Positions 24,558 through 33,674 of a stretch of DNA of 64,000 bases are shown here, in pieces (position 1 is the first letter of the stretch; every line of letters starts with the position of its first letter). Origin of the DNA: Desulfobaccales bacterium (lineage in GTDB: Bacteria > Desulfobacterota > Desulfobaccia > Desulfobaccales > 0-14-0-80-60-11); assembly GCA_041648175.1 (NCBI GenBank), contig JBAZPO010000008.1:1-64000 (forward strand). The letters are read 5' to 3'. A program made the translations under genes and the position numbers. The notes under the pieces were generated by a model that did no database searches, was not told the DNA's origin, and was given only the letters and a program-made list of their open reading frames with translations.

Positions 24558-24886
24558 GATTGGAGAAGGCTTCCGGAGAGGAGCGCCAGGACTGGCCGCT
24601 GAATAAAGAGTTGCAGATGCTGGCCAGCGGACGGCTCTGCAATGAGGAGGAGCGGCAAAGGTGCCGGACGGAGAGCGGGGCCTTTGCGGATTGGGCCTGT
24701 GGGGCGTGCGCCGAGCGGGTGCGCCCGGAGGCCATCTCCCCCTGGACCTGGCACCTGGTCTTCCTGTATCAGTTGAGCCGGGCCGGTTACCCTTTCAAAG
24801 CCAACGATCTCAGCCTCGAAACCTGGCTCCTCATGGGGACGGTACGCCGGGTTTTGGAAGGAGTCCAGCGAGGACAACATGGCTAA
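24554..24886 (+). CDS. putative tail assembly chaperone 2
   Basis: A 110-aa protein translated from GTG 24554, which overlaps the previous stop by 4 bp, so it is translationally coupled. It has four cysteines (LCNEEERQRC and WACGACAERV), possibly a small metal site, then ISPWTWHLVFLYQLSRAGYP. It ends 8 bp inside the tape measure frame. Together with its partner it would guide tape-measure folding. Confidence 0.6.
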   Translation: MRLEKASGEERQDWPLNKELQMLASGRLCNEEERQRCRTESGAFADWACGACAERVRPEAISPWTWHLVFLYQLSRAGYPFKANDLSLETWLLMGTVRRVLEGVQRGQHG

Positions 24887-25643
24887 AACGAAAACGCAAA
24901 GCACTACGCACCAGAAAAAGCTGCAAGATTACCGCGCCTATCAGGAAGAGCTGCTGAACATCAGCCAGCAATACGGGCAGGCCCGCCTATCTGTTTGGGC
25001 TCGCGAGGCCCAGGCCCTTCATGAAAGTTGGAGCAGCTTATCCCAGGATTGGCAGTCCAACCTGGACCAAATGGCCGCGGTGTCCGGCAGCCAGTTTACG
25101 GCGATGGCCGCGCAAGGACAAGCCGCGGCCGATCTCATGGGTCAGAGCTGGCAGCAAAACCTGACGGCGGTCTCGGGGTCCGTGGACCAGTGGGGGGAAA
25201 ACTTCCTCAATACCCTGACCAAAGTAGCGGGCGCCTGGGGAACGACCGCAGGGAGCTTTGGCGGTGGTGGCGGTGGCAGCCCCTTGTCGCTTTTGGGCGG
25301 GGTCCTGGATTTCGGCGGCATATTTCATGAAGGCGGGATCGTGGAGGCCCACCAGGGCATGGTGATCTCCCCGGGGACCCTCATGGCTGACGAGCAGCTC
25401 ATCCTGGCCCAGAAAGGCGAGGGGGTCCTCCCGCGGGAGAGTATGGCCCGCCTGGGCGAGAAAAACTTTGAGGCCCTGCGGACCGGTAAGTTCGATGGCG
25501 GAGGCAAAACCGCACCCGGCTTTAATGTGACCATTCAGGTCCAAGCCCTGGATGCCTCCGGGGTGGCGGGGCTGGACTGGGATCGGGTGGTGCAGCGGCA
25601 CCTGATGCCGGCCTTAAGGCAAGAAGCGAACCGGCGCTGGTAA
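24879..25643 (+). CDS. short tail tape measure protein
   Basis: A 254-aa protein with an N-terminal helical half rich in Gln/Ser/Trp, a Gly-rich hinge (SFGGGGGGSP, about 127-136), and the C-terminal block FHEGGIVEAHQGMVISPG ... QKGEGVLPRESMARLG that is diagnostic for tape measure C-termini. Typical siphophage tape measures are 600 to over 1000 aa, so this one predicts an exceptionally short tail. The frame is intact, with its start overlapping the chaperone gene by 8 bp and ribosome site GCGAGGACAAC. Confidence 0.75.
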   Translation: MAKTKTQSTTHQKKLQDYRAYQEELLNISQQYGQARLSVWAREAQALHESWSSLSQDWQSNLDQMAAVSGSQFTAMAAQGQAAADLMGQSWQQNLTAVSGSVDQWGENFLNTLTKVAGAWGTTAGSFGGGGGGSPLSLLGGVLDFGGIFHEGGIVEAHQGMVISPGTLMADEQLILAQKGEGVLPRESMARLGEKNFEALRTGKFDGGGKTAPGFNVTIQVQALDASGVAGLDWDRVVQRHLMPALRQEANRRW

Positions 25644-25652
25644 GGAGGGGAG

Positions 25653-26018
25653 ATGGCAAACGCCAGAATGGAATGGACCCCGACAGGAAGCAGCCGCCAG
25701 AGCTATACCTTGCCGGTCAACTTCACCTGGGATTATCAGGAACTGGCCCAGGATGAAACCGACCGGGAACGGGCCCTGGACGGCACCATGAGAAGTTACC
25801 TCCGGGGGTTGAAGCAGCGCTGGGTCTTGCAGTTCCAGTTCATTTCCGCAACCCAGAAGGATGCCCTCATAGCTATCAAGCAGGCCCAAACTGATATCGA
25901 TTTTTTCCGGGATGGGACCGGGTCCAAGTCTTTTACCGGAGTCTGGACCAATGACCTGGACTTCCGGGAGGTCTCTCCCGGCTTCTGGTCCGGGAGCATG
26001 ATTTTGGAAGAAGTTTAA
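25653..26018 (+). CDS. putative distal tail protein
   Basis: A 121-aa protein right after the tape measure. WTPTGSSRQSYTLPVNFTWD, LKQRWVLQFQFIS and FTGVWTNDLDFREVSPGFWS give an alternating beta pattern typical of the N-terminal ring domain of distal tail proteins. No enzyme motif. AAGGAGGGG precedes ATG by a short gap. Confidence 0.6.
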   Translation: MANARMEWTPTGSSRQSYTLPVNFTWDYQELAQDETDRERALDGTMRSYLRGLKQRWVLQFQFISATQKDALIAIKQAQTDIDFFRDGTGSKSFTGVWTNDLDFREVSPGFWSGSMILEEV

Positions 26019-26087
26019 ATGAGCAGTGAGCAGTGAGCAGTTAAAACTTTTCTTTCTAATATTAATTGCTCTGAAAAGAGAGAAACC

Positions 26088-27764
26088 ATGCGGCAAGCTG
26101 GAGCGGAATACCTGCAGGAAGAAGCTCGTTACCGGGGCGCCAGACCTCGAGTCAAGGCGGTTCTCTCCCCCTTCGGGCTGGACTACGGACTGGCCCCAGG
26201 CTCCGGAGAGTTTATCCAGACCGTCTATGGCGGAGAGTCGGGAAGCCTGGCGATGGGTGACGGTTACTATACCTCCGGCGCCTGGACTTCTCCGGTAATC
26301 CAGGCCTTTTCGCCCTACCTGGACAAGGCGGCGCCGTCCTGGGAGACGGCGACGGGGCATATGGATCTGGAGATCGGGTTCCGCAGCGGGGCGACCCCGG
26401 ACGGCTTAACCCAGGCGCCTTTTGTCTCCTTAGCGCCCGGACAAGAACTTGCGCTCGCCCCGTATTTTCAGGTGAACGTTAACCTTCAGGAAACCATCCG
26501 GGCCTGGGCCTTGGATGTTGCCGGACAGATAGATGACTTTTCGGCCTATGCCGCAGACCTTTCCCCGGACGGAGGTTTTGAGTCCTACGCCTCGGACGGG
26601 CCGGGATGTTTGACCGGATTCAGCCTGGAGGGACGGCTCACTTTACCGGAGCAGGAAATCATTGATCCGGGCGGTTTGCAGGTGGAATTGGCCCGGGACT
26701 TCAGTGAACTGAGAGCCGCCGACCACGTCCTGGTTCTGGATAACCGGCTGGGGCAATGGTTGAACCGGCCCGGCAACGCCTATCTCCAAGGGCAGGATCT
26801 GACCCAAACGCAACTGACCCTGTACCATGGCTGGGAACTGGCCGACGGCACAGTGGCCTGGCAGCAACTCTACCAGGGGGTGGTACAGAGCCTGGCCGGC
26901 ATGGCCCACGGCTGGAGGCAACAGCATCGGGTCCGTCTGGAAAGCCAGGATTGGGTGGCGGCGGGGCTCAATCGGATGGTGGGCGCACCCGACGGCACGG
27001 GAGCACGACGGCCATTTATGCGGGGCACCTACCTGACCCAGGGAGAGATGATCCGGGTGATTCCCGCAGCGACGAGCGAGATAACCTGGACAGGCAGCGG
27101 CAGTGCCTTCCTGCATCTCCTGGGGGCCTACCGGGGAGATTACCCTCAAGACTATGTCCTGGAAGTGGACGCTGGCGGCGAGGTGGGAAGCGCCACGTTC
27201 CGGTGGTCCCACGACCAGGGGCAGAGCTGGCAAAAAACAGGATTGGTCGCCGGCGGGCCGGATGCACCGATGCAGTTGGAGGACGGCCTATCGGTTTATT
27301 GGACGTCGGGAGTGGGGCAGGACCTGGCTGCGGGAGATCGCTGGAGCTTTACGGCGGTTCCCCAGGTTTACTGCTATCAGGTCTTTGGGGCCCCCTTTGA
27401 AGCAATTGCCACGGTCTATCTCGACGGAGAGATAGACGACGACCGGGTAACTGCGGATGCCGGCACCGGCTTAATCCAGGTGAGCGGCAAGAACGTCCAG
27501 GTACAAGCCCGGGTGGTCATGGGTCACACCACCCATCCGGTGGATATTGTAACCGACATCCTGGCGGAAGTGGGCCTGAGCCCGGCCATCAACCAGGACT
27601 CTTTTGCCCTGGCTAAGAGCCTTACCCCGGAATACACCATCGGGGTGAGGTTTGAAAATGTCACCGCGGCTCAGGCCATCCGGGAAATCGTCCGGCGGTG
27701 CCTCTTTGATCTCTGGATCGATTTCGGGGAAATCAAGATCAGGGCGTATCTGGGTGAGCAGTGA
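26088..27764 (+). CDS. tail hub-like / baseplate protein with a shared beta domain
   Basis: A 558-aa protein in the baseplate region. Residues about 330-425 form a beta domain that is clearly duplicated in the next gene (about residues 295-390 there): both share GEVGSATFRWS, a Trp, GLV.G, a run like VTLE(D/E).L.V.W and DL.AGD.W.F. The C-terminal 130 residues (VQVSGKNVQVQARVVMGHTT and ITVDIVTDILAEVGL-like stretches) resemble hub proteins. No peptidase or lysozyme motif is seen. Spacers on both sides consist of 'gagcagtgagcag' repeats. Confidence 0.6.
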   Translation: MRQAGAEYLQEEARYRGARPRVKAVLSPFGLDYGLAPGSGEFIQTVYGGESGSLAMGDGYYTSGAWTSPVIQAFSPYLDKAAPSWETATGHMDLEIGFRSGATPDGLTQAPFVSLAPGQELALAPYFQVNVNLQETIRAWALDVAGQIDDFSAYAADLSPDGGFESYASDGPGCLTGFSLEGRLTLPEQEIIDPGGLQVELARDFSELRAADHVLVLDNRLGQWLNRPGNAYLQGQDLTQTQLTLYHGWELADGTVAWQQLYQGVVQSLAGMAHGWRQQHRVRLESQDWVAAGLNRMVGAPDGTGARRPFMRGTYLTQGEMIRVIPAATSEITWTGSGSAFLHLLGAYRGDYPQDYVLEVDAGGEVGSATFRWSHDQGQSWQKTGLVAGGPDAPMQLEDGLSVYWTSGVGQDLAAGDRWSFTAVPQVYCYQVFGAPFEAIATVYLDGEIDDDRVTADAGTGLIQVSGKNVQVQARVVMGHTTHPVDIVTDILAEVGLSPAINQDSFALAKSLTPEYTIGVRFENVTAAQAIREIVRRCLFDLWIDFGEIKIRAYLGEQ

Positions 27765-27819
27765 GCAGTAAGCAGAAGTTAATGGTGCGCAGTGCGCACC
27801 CTACATCAAAGGGATGACC

Positions 27820-30561
27820 ATGGGACGCGTGCAATGGACCCGGGCCTCACAGTTTAATTGGGTCTTCGACAATATGGGAGGGACCCCGCTTCAGGAGGCG
27901 GTGGCCGGCAACTGGAATCAAGCCGTGGCCACGGTCCAGGCGGATGGCCGGGTGGCGATCACCGCTCCCAACCCCGGGGGCGGCCAGGTTTACTGGATAC
28001 GGGGGGTCTGGCCGGTGGATACCCTGTTTCCTTATGAGGGGTTCTGGGCCGACCCCTTGAGCGGGGACGTCACCAACTATTACAGCGGCGGCTCTTTTGC
28101 CAATGATGGAGACCTGACCACGGTCACCCTGGGGACGGCGCTGCCGGCCGGAACCCCGGTGCAGCTTTATTACATCTATTTGACCGGGGAGCAATCGCGC
28201 AAATATGAACCGCTGAATGATTACCCGTGCATTCGCCGGGCCTACCGGGCCCGGGACGATTACACCTACGATTTCGCGGTGGACCGGATGCTGGACCTGA
28301 TGGTCTTGCTGCACCTGGCGGGAAGAGAGCGAGGGCAGAATTATGGCCCGTTGATCCAGTTCCTCTGGGATGCCTTTCAGGCTCGGGAGGAGTCCCGCAC
28401 TTCCCCTCTGATGCATGATGACTTTGAACGGCAGCAGTGGGACCGGGGCGCACACTTACTCTATCGCGGCGCCACCACCGGGGCGGGCGCCTTTCAGGCC
28501 TTTCAAAGCGAGCTGGCTCCGAGCCAAAGCGGACGGGCGCTCCATGTCCGGGCAACGCTGCCCACCACGCAGGACGCAGCCTGGTTTGGCTATGGCCTGG
28601 ATTGGTCTCTGACCGGCAATCCTTTCAAGGCCATGGACCGTCTCACTTTTACCGTACAGGGCAACGCCGACACCTGCCACCTGCATAATGTCACAAAAAA
28701 TGGCAGCGGCAGCGCCGTTCTGGTGCTCCTGGGAGACTACACCAAGCAGGAGAAGCGGCAATTTGCGGTGGAGATCCAGACTACGGGAGAGGTGGGCTCG
28801 GCTACTTTCCGTTGGTCCAAGGACGGCGGGGTCACCTGGGTTGCCAGCGGCTTGGTAAGTGGCGACCGGCAGCACCCGGTAACGCTGGAAGAACAACTTG
28901 CCGTGGCTTGGGAGGGCGGAGGGGGCAACGACCTGGTAGCCGGAGACCTCTGGAATTTCTGGGGGGGCGAGCCCGCCATTCATCCCCGGCGCCTGTTGGT
29001 GACGCTGAACGATGCCGACCCGGATGATCCGGCCCCTTTCACCCCCCAACATACCTATGTCCATGCCATTCCGGACCGCTTTACCGAGGCGACCGCCTTT
29101 GACCTGCCGTTCAGCCAGTTCTGGCGCGTCGACAATATCATCGATGACGCCGACCGGCTCCAGGCCATGTGGGCGCCCTGGTACTCCGCCACCCAGGCGG
29201 GGGTTACCGACATCACCGTGGGGACCCGGGAAGCAACCGAGGTAATCCTGGATGAGACCTTTTATACCCAGCGGTACGTCACCTGGGGCCTGTCTCCCTA
29301 TGTTACCGCGTTTGGGCTGTGGACCGGCCTCGATACCTCACGTTGCACTTCTACCGGCCATGTGAACGTCAACTTTCTCATCAAACCGGAAGTGACGGGA
29401 GTCAGCACCCTCACCATCCGGGTCAAAGTTAAGGATGCTCGGGGGAGCTATTTTTATCGGGATGTTCCAGTCCAGGTCAACGCCTGGCAACGGGTGACCG
29501 TGAATCTGGACGAGATGCCGCTGGAGTCGGGGGTTAGCCCCCTCACCCATCCCATCCAGGTTGTGGACCTCGGCATCCCCTCCTCTCCCCCTAGTAATGG
29601 GGCGATTTCCTTTACCGACCTCAAGTTCGATGACCACGTGACCTTCGCCGCGACAACGCGCCTCAAGGTGCTGGAATTCAAAATGGAGCAGCAGGGCCTG
29701 ACGGAGCACGAATGGTGGCTGGATGGCGTGGCCCTCAACCTGAGCGCGGTGGACCCTTACCCCTATGCCCCCCGGCTGGCCATCTCTCTGACTGCTCATG
29801 GGCAGAACCCCTGGCGGGGACCGACCCTGGTGCATTACGTCCAACCCCTGGCCCCTCATTTGGTGGGAGCGCCGGCTCTGACCCAAACCTATCTCCAGGT
29901 TCACGAAGACGCCCAAGCAGAATATACCCGGCGTTACGGCGGGGCGCCGGGCCCCATTATGCCGGTCCACACCCGCAATGACGTGGAAAACATCGCCCTG
30001 TGTGGCGGGGAAGATTTTCTCCAGTTTTCCTGGTGGCCGCGCTACCGGGATTTCGGCAAAGTGGCAGGCATGTGGCATTTCAATGCAGGCCTTATAGACG
30101 CCTCCGGAAAAGACCATAATCTCACGTGGTCTGCCGACAACCCCACCTATACCGTTGGTATCTGCCAGCCAGGGAACACTGCCCTGAGCTTTGACGGCAG
30201 CGGCCAGCACGCATATCTCGATCCAGACGCTGATTTTCAACTGGAAGATCGTGATTTCACCATGGAGGCAGTAGTCAAGTTCAATAGTCTGGGTACCACG
30301 ATGAGTGTCATGGCCCTTTGGGATCAAGCCAACAATCAACGAAGCTGGCGCTTCTATAAATCAGATAACGATCTGATCTATCTAAGCTATTCCACTGACG
30401 GAGTAAACTGCTTTGATATCCCTTTAGCCGGCGCCATAACCGACAGTAATTATCACCACCTCGTCGTCACCCGAACCGGGAATCTCTTGGACCTTTACCT
30501 TGACGGCAACCATTCAGGACAGGCCGACATTGGCACGCCCAGTTTTTATAGCAGCATTTAA
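27820..30561 (+). CDS. large tail/hub protein ending in a truncated LamG-like domain
   Basis: A 913-aa protein. The N-terminal 180 residues resemble a tail-attachment part; about 295-390 is the beta domain shared with the previous gene. The C-terminal ~165 residues are a concanavalin/LamG-like jellyroll beginning MWHFNAGLIDASG and running through LSFDGSGQHAYL, FTMEAVVKF, HHLVVTRTGNLLDLYLDG. The domain stops early at GTPSFYSSI, before the last strands. Those missing strands (GRIDTGAFLNGSLDYAAVHK) begin the gene at 32142, 1.6 kb downstream. Start 27820 is chosen because AAAGGG lies six bases upstream; ATG 27814 is also possible. Confidence 0.75.
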   Translation: MGRVQWTRASQFNWVFDNMGGTPLQEAVAGNWNQAVATVQADGRVAITAPNPGGGQVYWIRGVWPVDTLFPYEGFWADPLSGDVTNYYSGGSFANDGDLTTVTLGTALPAGTPVQLYYIYLTGEQSRKYEPLNDYPCIRRAYRARDDYTYDFAVDRMLDLMVLLHLAGRERGQNYGPLIQFLWDAFQAREESRTSPLMHDDFERQQWDRGAHLLYRGATTGAGAFQAFQSELAPSQSGRALHVRATLPTTQDAAWFGYGLDWSLTGNPFKAMDRLTFTVQGNADTCHLHNVTKNGSGSAVLVLLGDYTKQEKRQFAVEIQTTGEVGSATFRWSKDGGVTWVASGLVSGDRQHPVTLEEQLAVAWEGGGGNDLVAGDLWNFWGGEPAIHPRRLLVTLNDADPDDPAPFTPQHTYVHAIPDRFTEATAFDLPFSQFWRVDNIIDDADRLQAMWAPWYSATQAGVTDITVGTREATEVILDETFYTQRYVTWGLSPYVTAFGLWTGLDTSRCTSTGHVNVNFLIKPEVTGVSTLTIRVKVKDARGSYFYRDVPVQVNAWQRVTVNLDEMPLESGVSPLTHPIQVVDLGIPSSPPSNGAISFTDLKFDDHVTFAATTRLKVLEFKMEQQGLTEHEWWLDGVALNLSAVDPYPYAPRLAISLTAHGQNPWRGPTLVHYVQPLAPHLVGAPALTQTYLQVHEDAQAEYTRRYGGAPGPIMPVHTRNDVENIALCGGEDFLQFSWWPRYRDFGKVAGMWHFNAGLIDASGKDHNLTWSADNPTYTVGICQPGNTALSFDGSGQHAYLDPDADFQLEDRDFTMEAVVKFNSLGTTMSVMALWDQANNQRSWRFYKSDNDLIYLSYSTDGVNCFDIPLAGAITDSNYHHLVVTRTGNLLDLYLDGNHSGQADIGTPSFYSSI

Positions 30562-30574
30562 TAGGAGGTAACTC

Positions 30575-31915
30575 ATGGCTTTTCCTACTAACTTAACCAA
30601 CGCCGTTGACGGCATAACCGATGTAATGGCGGACCACCTCAATACCCTGGAAGCCAAGGTAGGCATTGACGGTTCCCTGGTCACTACCAGTCTTGATTAC
30701 CTCGTGAAAAATCCCGCCAGCGACAATCCTGGTCACGTCCATAGCGCTTATCAAGTGTCTGGAAGCTACATCACGGCCCTCACGGGTGATGTAGCGGCTT
30801 CTGGCCCGGGAAGCGCCGGGGCCACGATTCAGGCGGGGGTTATTAGTCTTGCCAAGATGGCGAATCTGGCAGCCAACAGCCTTCTCGGGAATAACACCGC
30901 AGATCCGGCGACGCCCCTGGCATTGTCGGTTGCTCAGGTTAAATCGCTCCTGGCCATTGGCCAGGCCGATGTGGCGGGCCTCACCACGGCTTCTTCCCCC
31001 AGCTTTGCGGCCCTGATCGCAGCCTCTTTAACGAGTGCCGGGGCTTTGGGATTAAATGCCGGGGGCTTAAACCAGAACATCGTTTTAACACCCTCTGGAA
31101 CGGGTTGCACGATCCTCAACGGCAAAGTCGGCATCGGCACGACAAGTCCGGGTTATGCCTTAGAACTCGGGAGCGGCAGTTTAAAACTGCCTGCTGGTGA
31201 TGCGACCAACTTGCCCCTTGCTTTTGAGCTCGGAGCCTATAGAACCGGCCTTTATGGAGTTTATGCTGGCACTGTAGATGCTGGTATCGCTGTATACTGC
31301 GGCGGCACCCAACAAGCATTGATTGGTGGTGGGGGAATTGCTGTAAACGGCTTTAGACGTTTGTCTCCCAATACAACCTTTGAAGTTCAGGCTGATAAAG
31401 GAACTAATGCGTCTGGGATGAGGATACGCTACACCGGTCATAAGGCTGATGCATCGGGAACATTTCAATTGCTGCAGATCGGCGAGACCATAGGATACGC
31501 TTATATAACTGGTACTGGCGGGATCTTTAGGCAGTTAGCTATTACACCAGTCTATAATCAGACTTCAGGAACTGCTGCGAATACGGATTTATTTATCAAT
31601 CGCATTGAAACTGCAGTGGGGAGCGGGGCACAATACCTTATTGATGCTCAAGTTGGGAGCCTGAGCAAATTCAATGTGACGAATCTTGGAGGGGGATATT
31701 TTGCCGGTAGCGTCGGCATCGGCACAACAAGTCCCAGCGCCGCGGCCCTGTTGCACCTATCCAGCACCACTAAGGGCTTTCTGCCACCGGCCATGGCCAC
31801 GGCACAAAAAAATGCCATCGGCACCCCTCCGGCGGGGCTGGTGGTTTATGACTCAACCTTAAACAAGCTCTGTGTTTATACCGGAGCCGCCTGGGAAACC
31901 ATCACGAGTTCGTAA
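30575..31915 (+). CDS. tail fibre protein
   Basis: A 446-aa fibre-like protein with a helical N-terminus (FPTNLTNAVDGITDVMADHL, DHLNTLEAKVG), long Ala/Gly/Ser/Thr-rich beta repeats, and the motif VGIGTTSPG appearing twice (about residues 186 and 381), common in receptor-binding fibres. It ends with KGFLPPAMATAQKNAIGTP and VYDSTLNKLCVYTGAAWETI, a typical fibre tip. An excellent ribosome site (AGGAGG) lies 13 bp after the stop of the truncated LamG gene. It lies within the segment that separates the two LamG parts. Confidence 0.8.
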   Translation: MAFPTNLTNAVDGITDVMADHLNTLEAKVGIDGSLVTTSLDYLVKNPASDNPGHVHSAYQVSGSYITALTGDVAASGPGSAGATIQAGVISLAKMANLAANSLLGNNTADPATPLALSVAQVKSLLAIGQADVAGLTTASSPSFAALIAASLTSAGALGLNAGGLNQNIVLTPSGTGCTILNGKVGIGTTSPGYALELGSGSLKLPAGDATNLPLAFELGAYRTGLYGVYAGTVDAGIAVYCGGTQQALIGGGGIAVNGFRRLSPNTTFEVQADKGTNASGMRIRYTGHKADASGTFQLLQIGETIGYAYITGTGGIFRQLAITPVYNQTSGTAANTDLFINRIETAVGSGAQYLIDAQVGSLSKFNVTNLGGGYFAGSVGIGTTSPSAAALLHLSSTTKGFLPPAMATAQKNAIGTPPAGLVVYDSTLNKLCVYTGAAWETITSS

Positions 31916-31927
31916 AGGAGATTGTCT

Positions 31928-32134
31928 ATGGCCTTACAAGAAACTCTTGAGGAAAAGGACTTGAGTACCGCCCAAGCCAAGGCCCTGATCGAGCAGGAGA
32001 AGCAAGAGCGGGTGAAACGCTGTGAGGCCAAGATTAACCAGGCCTTGCAGGATGAACGCTGTTGTCTTGAGGTGGCGGTATTGATAACGGCACGAGGGAA
32101 CGTGCCCCAACTAAATATTTTCCCCCAGGATTGA
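31928..32134 (+). CDS. small protein after the fibre gene, possible fibre chaperone
   Basis: A 68-aa charged helical protein (LEEKDLSTAQAKALIEQEKQ, KRCEAKINQALQDERCC) with no recognised family. ATG 31928 has AAAGGAG seven bases upstream; the frame could also start at TTG 31922. Small genes after a fibre gene often encode chaperones or assembly factors, which is inference here. Its stop is 7 bp before the next gene. Confidence 0.6.
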   Translation: MALQETLEEKDLSTAQAKALIEQEKQERVKRCEAKINQALQDERCCLEVAVLITARGNVPQLNIFPQD

Positions 32135-32141
32135 CGCTTCG

Positions 32142-33611
32142 ATGAAATACGGCACTTTCCAATATGGAGCGGGGAATAAGTACGGTTCGGCTTCCCGACC
32201 TCTTTTCAGAGTGGGACGGATCGATACGGGAGCTTTTCTCAATGGATCTCTGGATTATGCTGCCGTGCACAAAGGCCGGGCCATGTCGGCCTCGGAAGTG
32301 GCGGACCGGTGGCAAATCATCCAGGGCCAGATGAACGGCTCGGCGTATCCGGAGGTGGGAAACGGCCTGGGCCAGTATTGGGCCTTCCTGCGTCTGGCGG
32401 AATATTTCTTCGTGACCGGCAACGGCGCGGCAGGGGAGATCCTGACGAACTGGGTCACCTGGATCGACACCTATGGCGCGCCTGACGGCAACGGCTGGAA
32501 GATTCCCACCCTCTTTTCGGAGTATGGCTTCACCTATGGAGCCTACGATCCGGGGATGGCTGCGTCCGTTGCCCTGGGATGTCTATGGATCTATCTGCGC
32601 AACGGCGATAACCGCGCCGCCACCTGGGCCCGGCGGCTTCTGGATGATCTGCGGGAGAACCGTTGGGACCCGGAGTTCGGTGGCTATAAGAGCGACTATC
32701 ACTATGCCTGGCTCAATGCCCTGGCCATCCGGGCCTTTGGCATTGCGGCCCGGGGCGCGGCGGGGCAGGCTTATCTCTTCCCGTCTCTGCCCGAAGACCG
32801 GGAGCATTTTGACGCCTTGATGGCCTGGGTTTTCGCCCATGCGGGAGATGAAAAGCCTAACGTCCTGAACACCGACCTGATCCCCTTTTACTATAGCGAG
32901 GCCGTGGATGTTTGGGACAACGCCCCCAACTACCTGGCCACGCGCCAGATGGGCACCCTGGAGGCAGTTGTGGCCATGGCGGGTGCGGCCTTGGAGCATG
33001 GCAAGGGCTCCGGGGACTGGGCCTGGTGGCAGAGCCTGCTGGACTTTATCCTGCAGGACCATCTGGTAGGGTTGACCGCCTCACAGATCCGCTCTCTTAC
33101 CCTGGCCTATGAACAGGCCGGCCCCAAAAACCTGGTGCGGGTGCTTTATGCCAACTACGACCAGGACAATACCAAATATGCTGAGGTCCGGGAGGATGCG
33201 ACCATCAACTCCTGGGGCGAACAAACTCTGGATCTTGATTGCCGTTATGGTTCGCCGGTGGTCCTGGAAGATCCGGAGGTGGCCCAACTCCTGGCTTCCC
33301 GGCTACTGGCGCGCCTGGCGGCCCCCCGGGAGCAGGCCGAGGTGGAAACCTGGCTGGAAGGGGTACGTCTGGAACTGGGCGATACCGTGGCGCTGACCTC
33401 TGACTTTCATGGCTTGGACCAGGATGAATTTACCGTAACCGGCAAAGACCTGGACCTGGCGGGGCGGTCGATGCGTCTGAGTCTGGACCGGCCCCTGAAA
33501 ACATCCTGGGTCTGGGCCGTGGACGCCCCAGGAGGAGCATCTGACGACTGGGCCATCGACGTGGCCAGTTCCTTTGACGATAATTGGGCCTTCCGGGCCG
33601 AGGCCGGGTAA
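32142..33611 (+). CDS. tail protein: LamG C-terminal strands, alpha-helical barrel-like region, hub domain
   Basis: A 489-aa protein. Residues 1-17 (MKYGTFQYGAGNKYGS) are a Tyr/Gly-rich leader seen at the start of other tail proteins. Residues 18-58 (RVGRIDTGAFLNGSLDYAAV and MSASEVADRW) are the final strands of a LamG domain whose first part is in the gene at 27820. Residues about 70-330 are alternating helices rich in Trp/Tyr (LGQYWAFLRLAEYFF), like a helical-barrel glycosidase fold but without identified catalytic residues. The end (VETWLEGVRLELGDTVALTS, EFTVTGKDLDL) is a hub-type beta domain. The ribosome site is weak. Confidence 0.7.
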   Translation: MKYGTFQYGAGNKYGSASRPLFRVGRIDTGAFLNGSLDYAAVHKGRAMSASEVADRWQIIQGQMNGSAYPEVGNGLGQYWAFLRLAEYFFVTGNGAAGEILTNWVTWIDTYGAPDGNGWKIPTLFSEYGFTYGAYDPGMAASVALGCLWIYLRNGDNRAATWARRLLDDLRENRWDPEFGGYKSDYHYAWLNALAIRAFGIAARGAAGQAYLFPSLPEDREHFDALMAWVFAHAGDEKPNVLNTDLIPFYYSEAVDVWDNAPNYLATRQMGTLEAVVAMAGAALEHGKGSGDWAWWQSLLDFILQDHLVGLTASQIRSLTLAYEQAGPKNLVRVLYANYDQDNTKYAEVREDATINSWGEQTLDLDCRYGSPVVLEDPEVAQLLASRLLARLAAPREQAEVETWLEGVRLELGDTVALTSDFHGLDQDEFTVTGKDLDLAGRSMRLSLDRPLKTSWVWAVDAPGGASDDWAIDVASSFDDNWAFRAEAG

Positions 33612-33674
33612 TTCCGGGAAGAGTCGAAACCCTCTTCCCGCCATATTCCAATCAGGTAAAAGCGAGGTTAATCC

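Noticed and set aside
24540..24570. Programmed frameshift between the two tail chaperones
   Set aside because: No slippery heptamer is present; the genes overlap by GTGA with a usable start, so stop-start coupling is the simpler reading.
30575..32134. Diversity-generating retroelement around the fibre gene
   Set aside because: No reverse transcriptase gene or template/variable repeat pair was seen; the two VGIGTTSPG motifs are ordinary fibre repeats.
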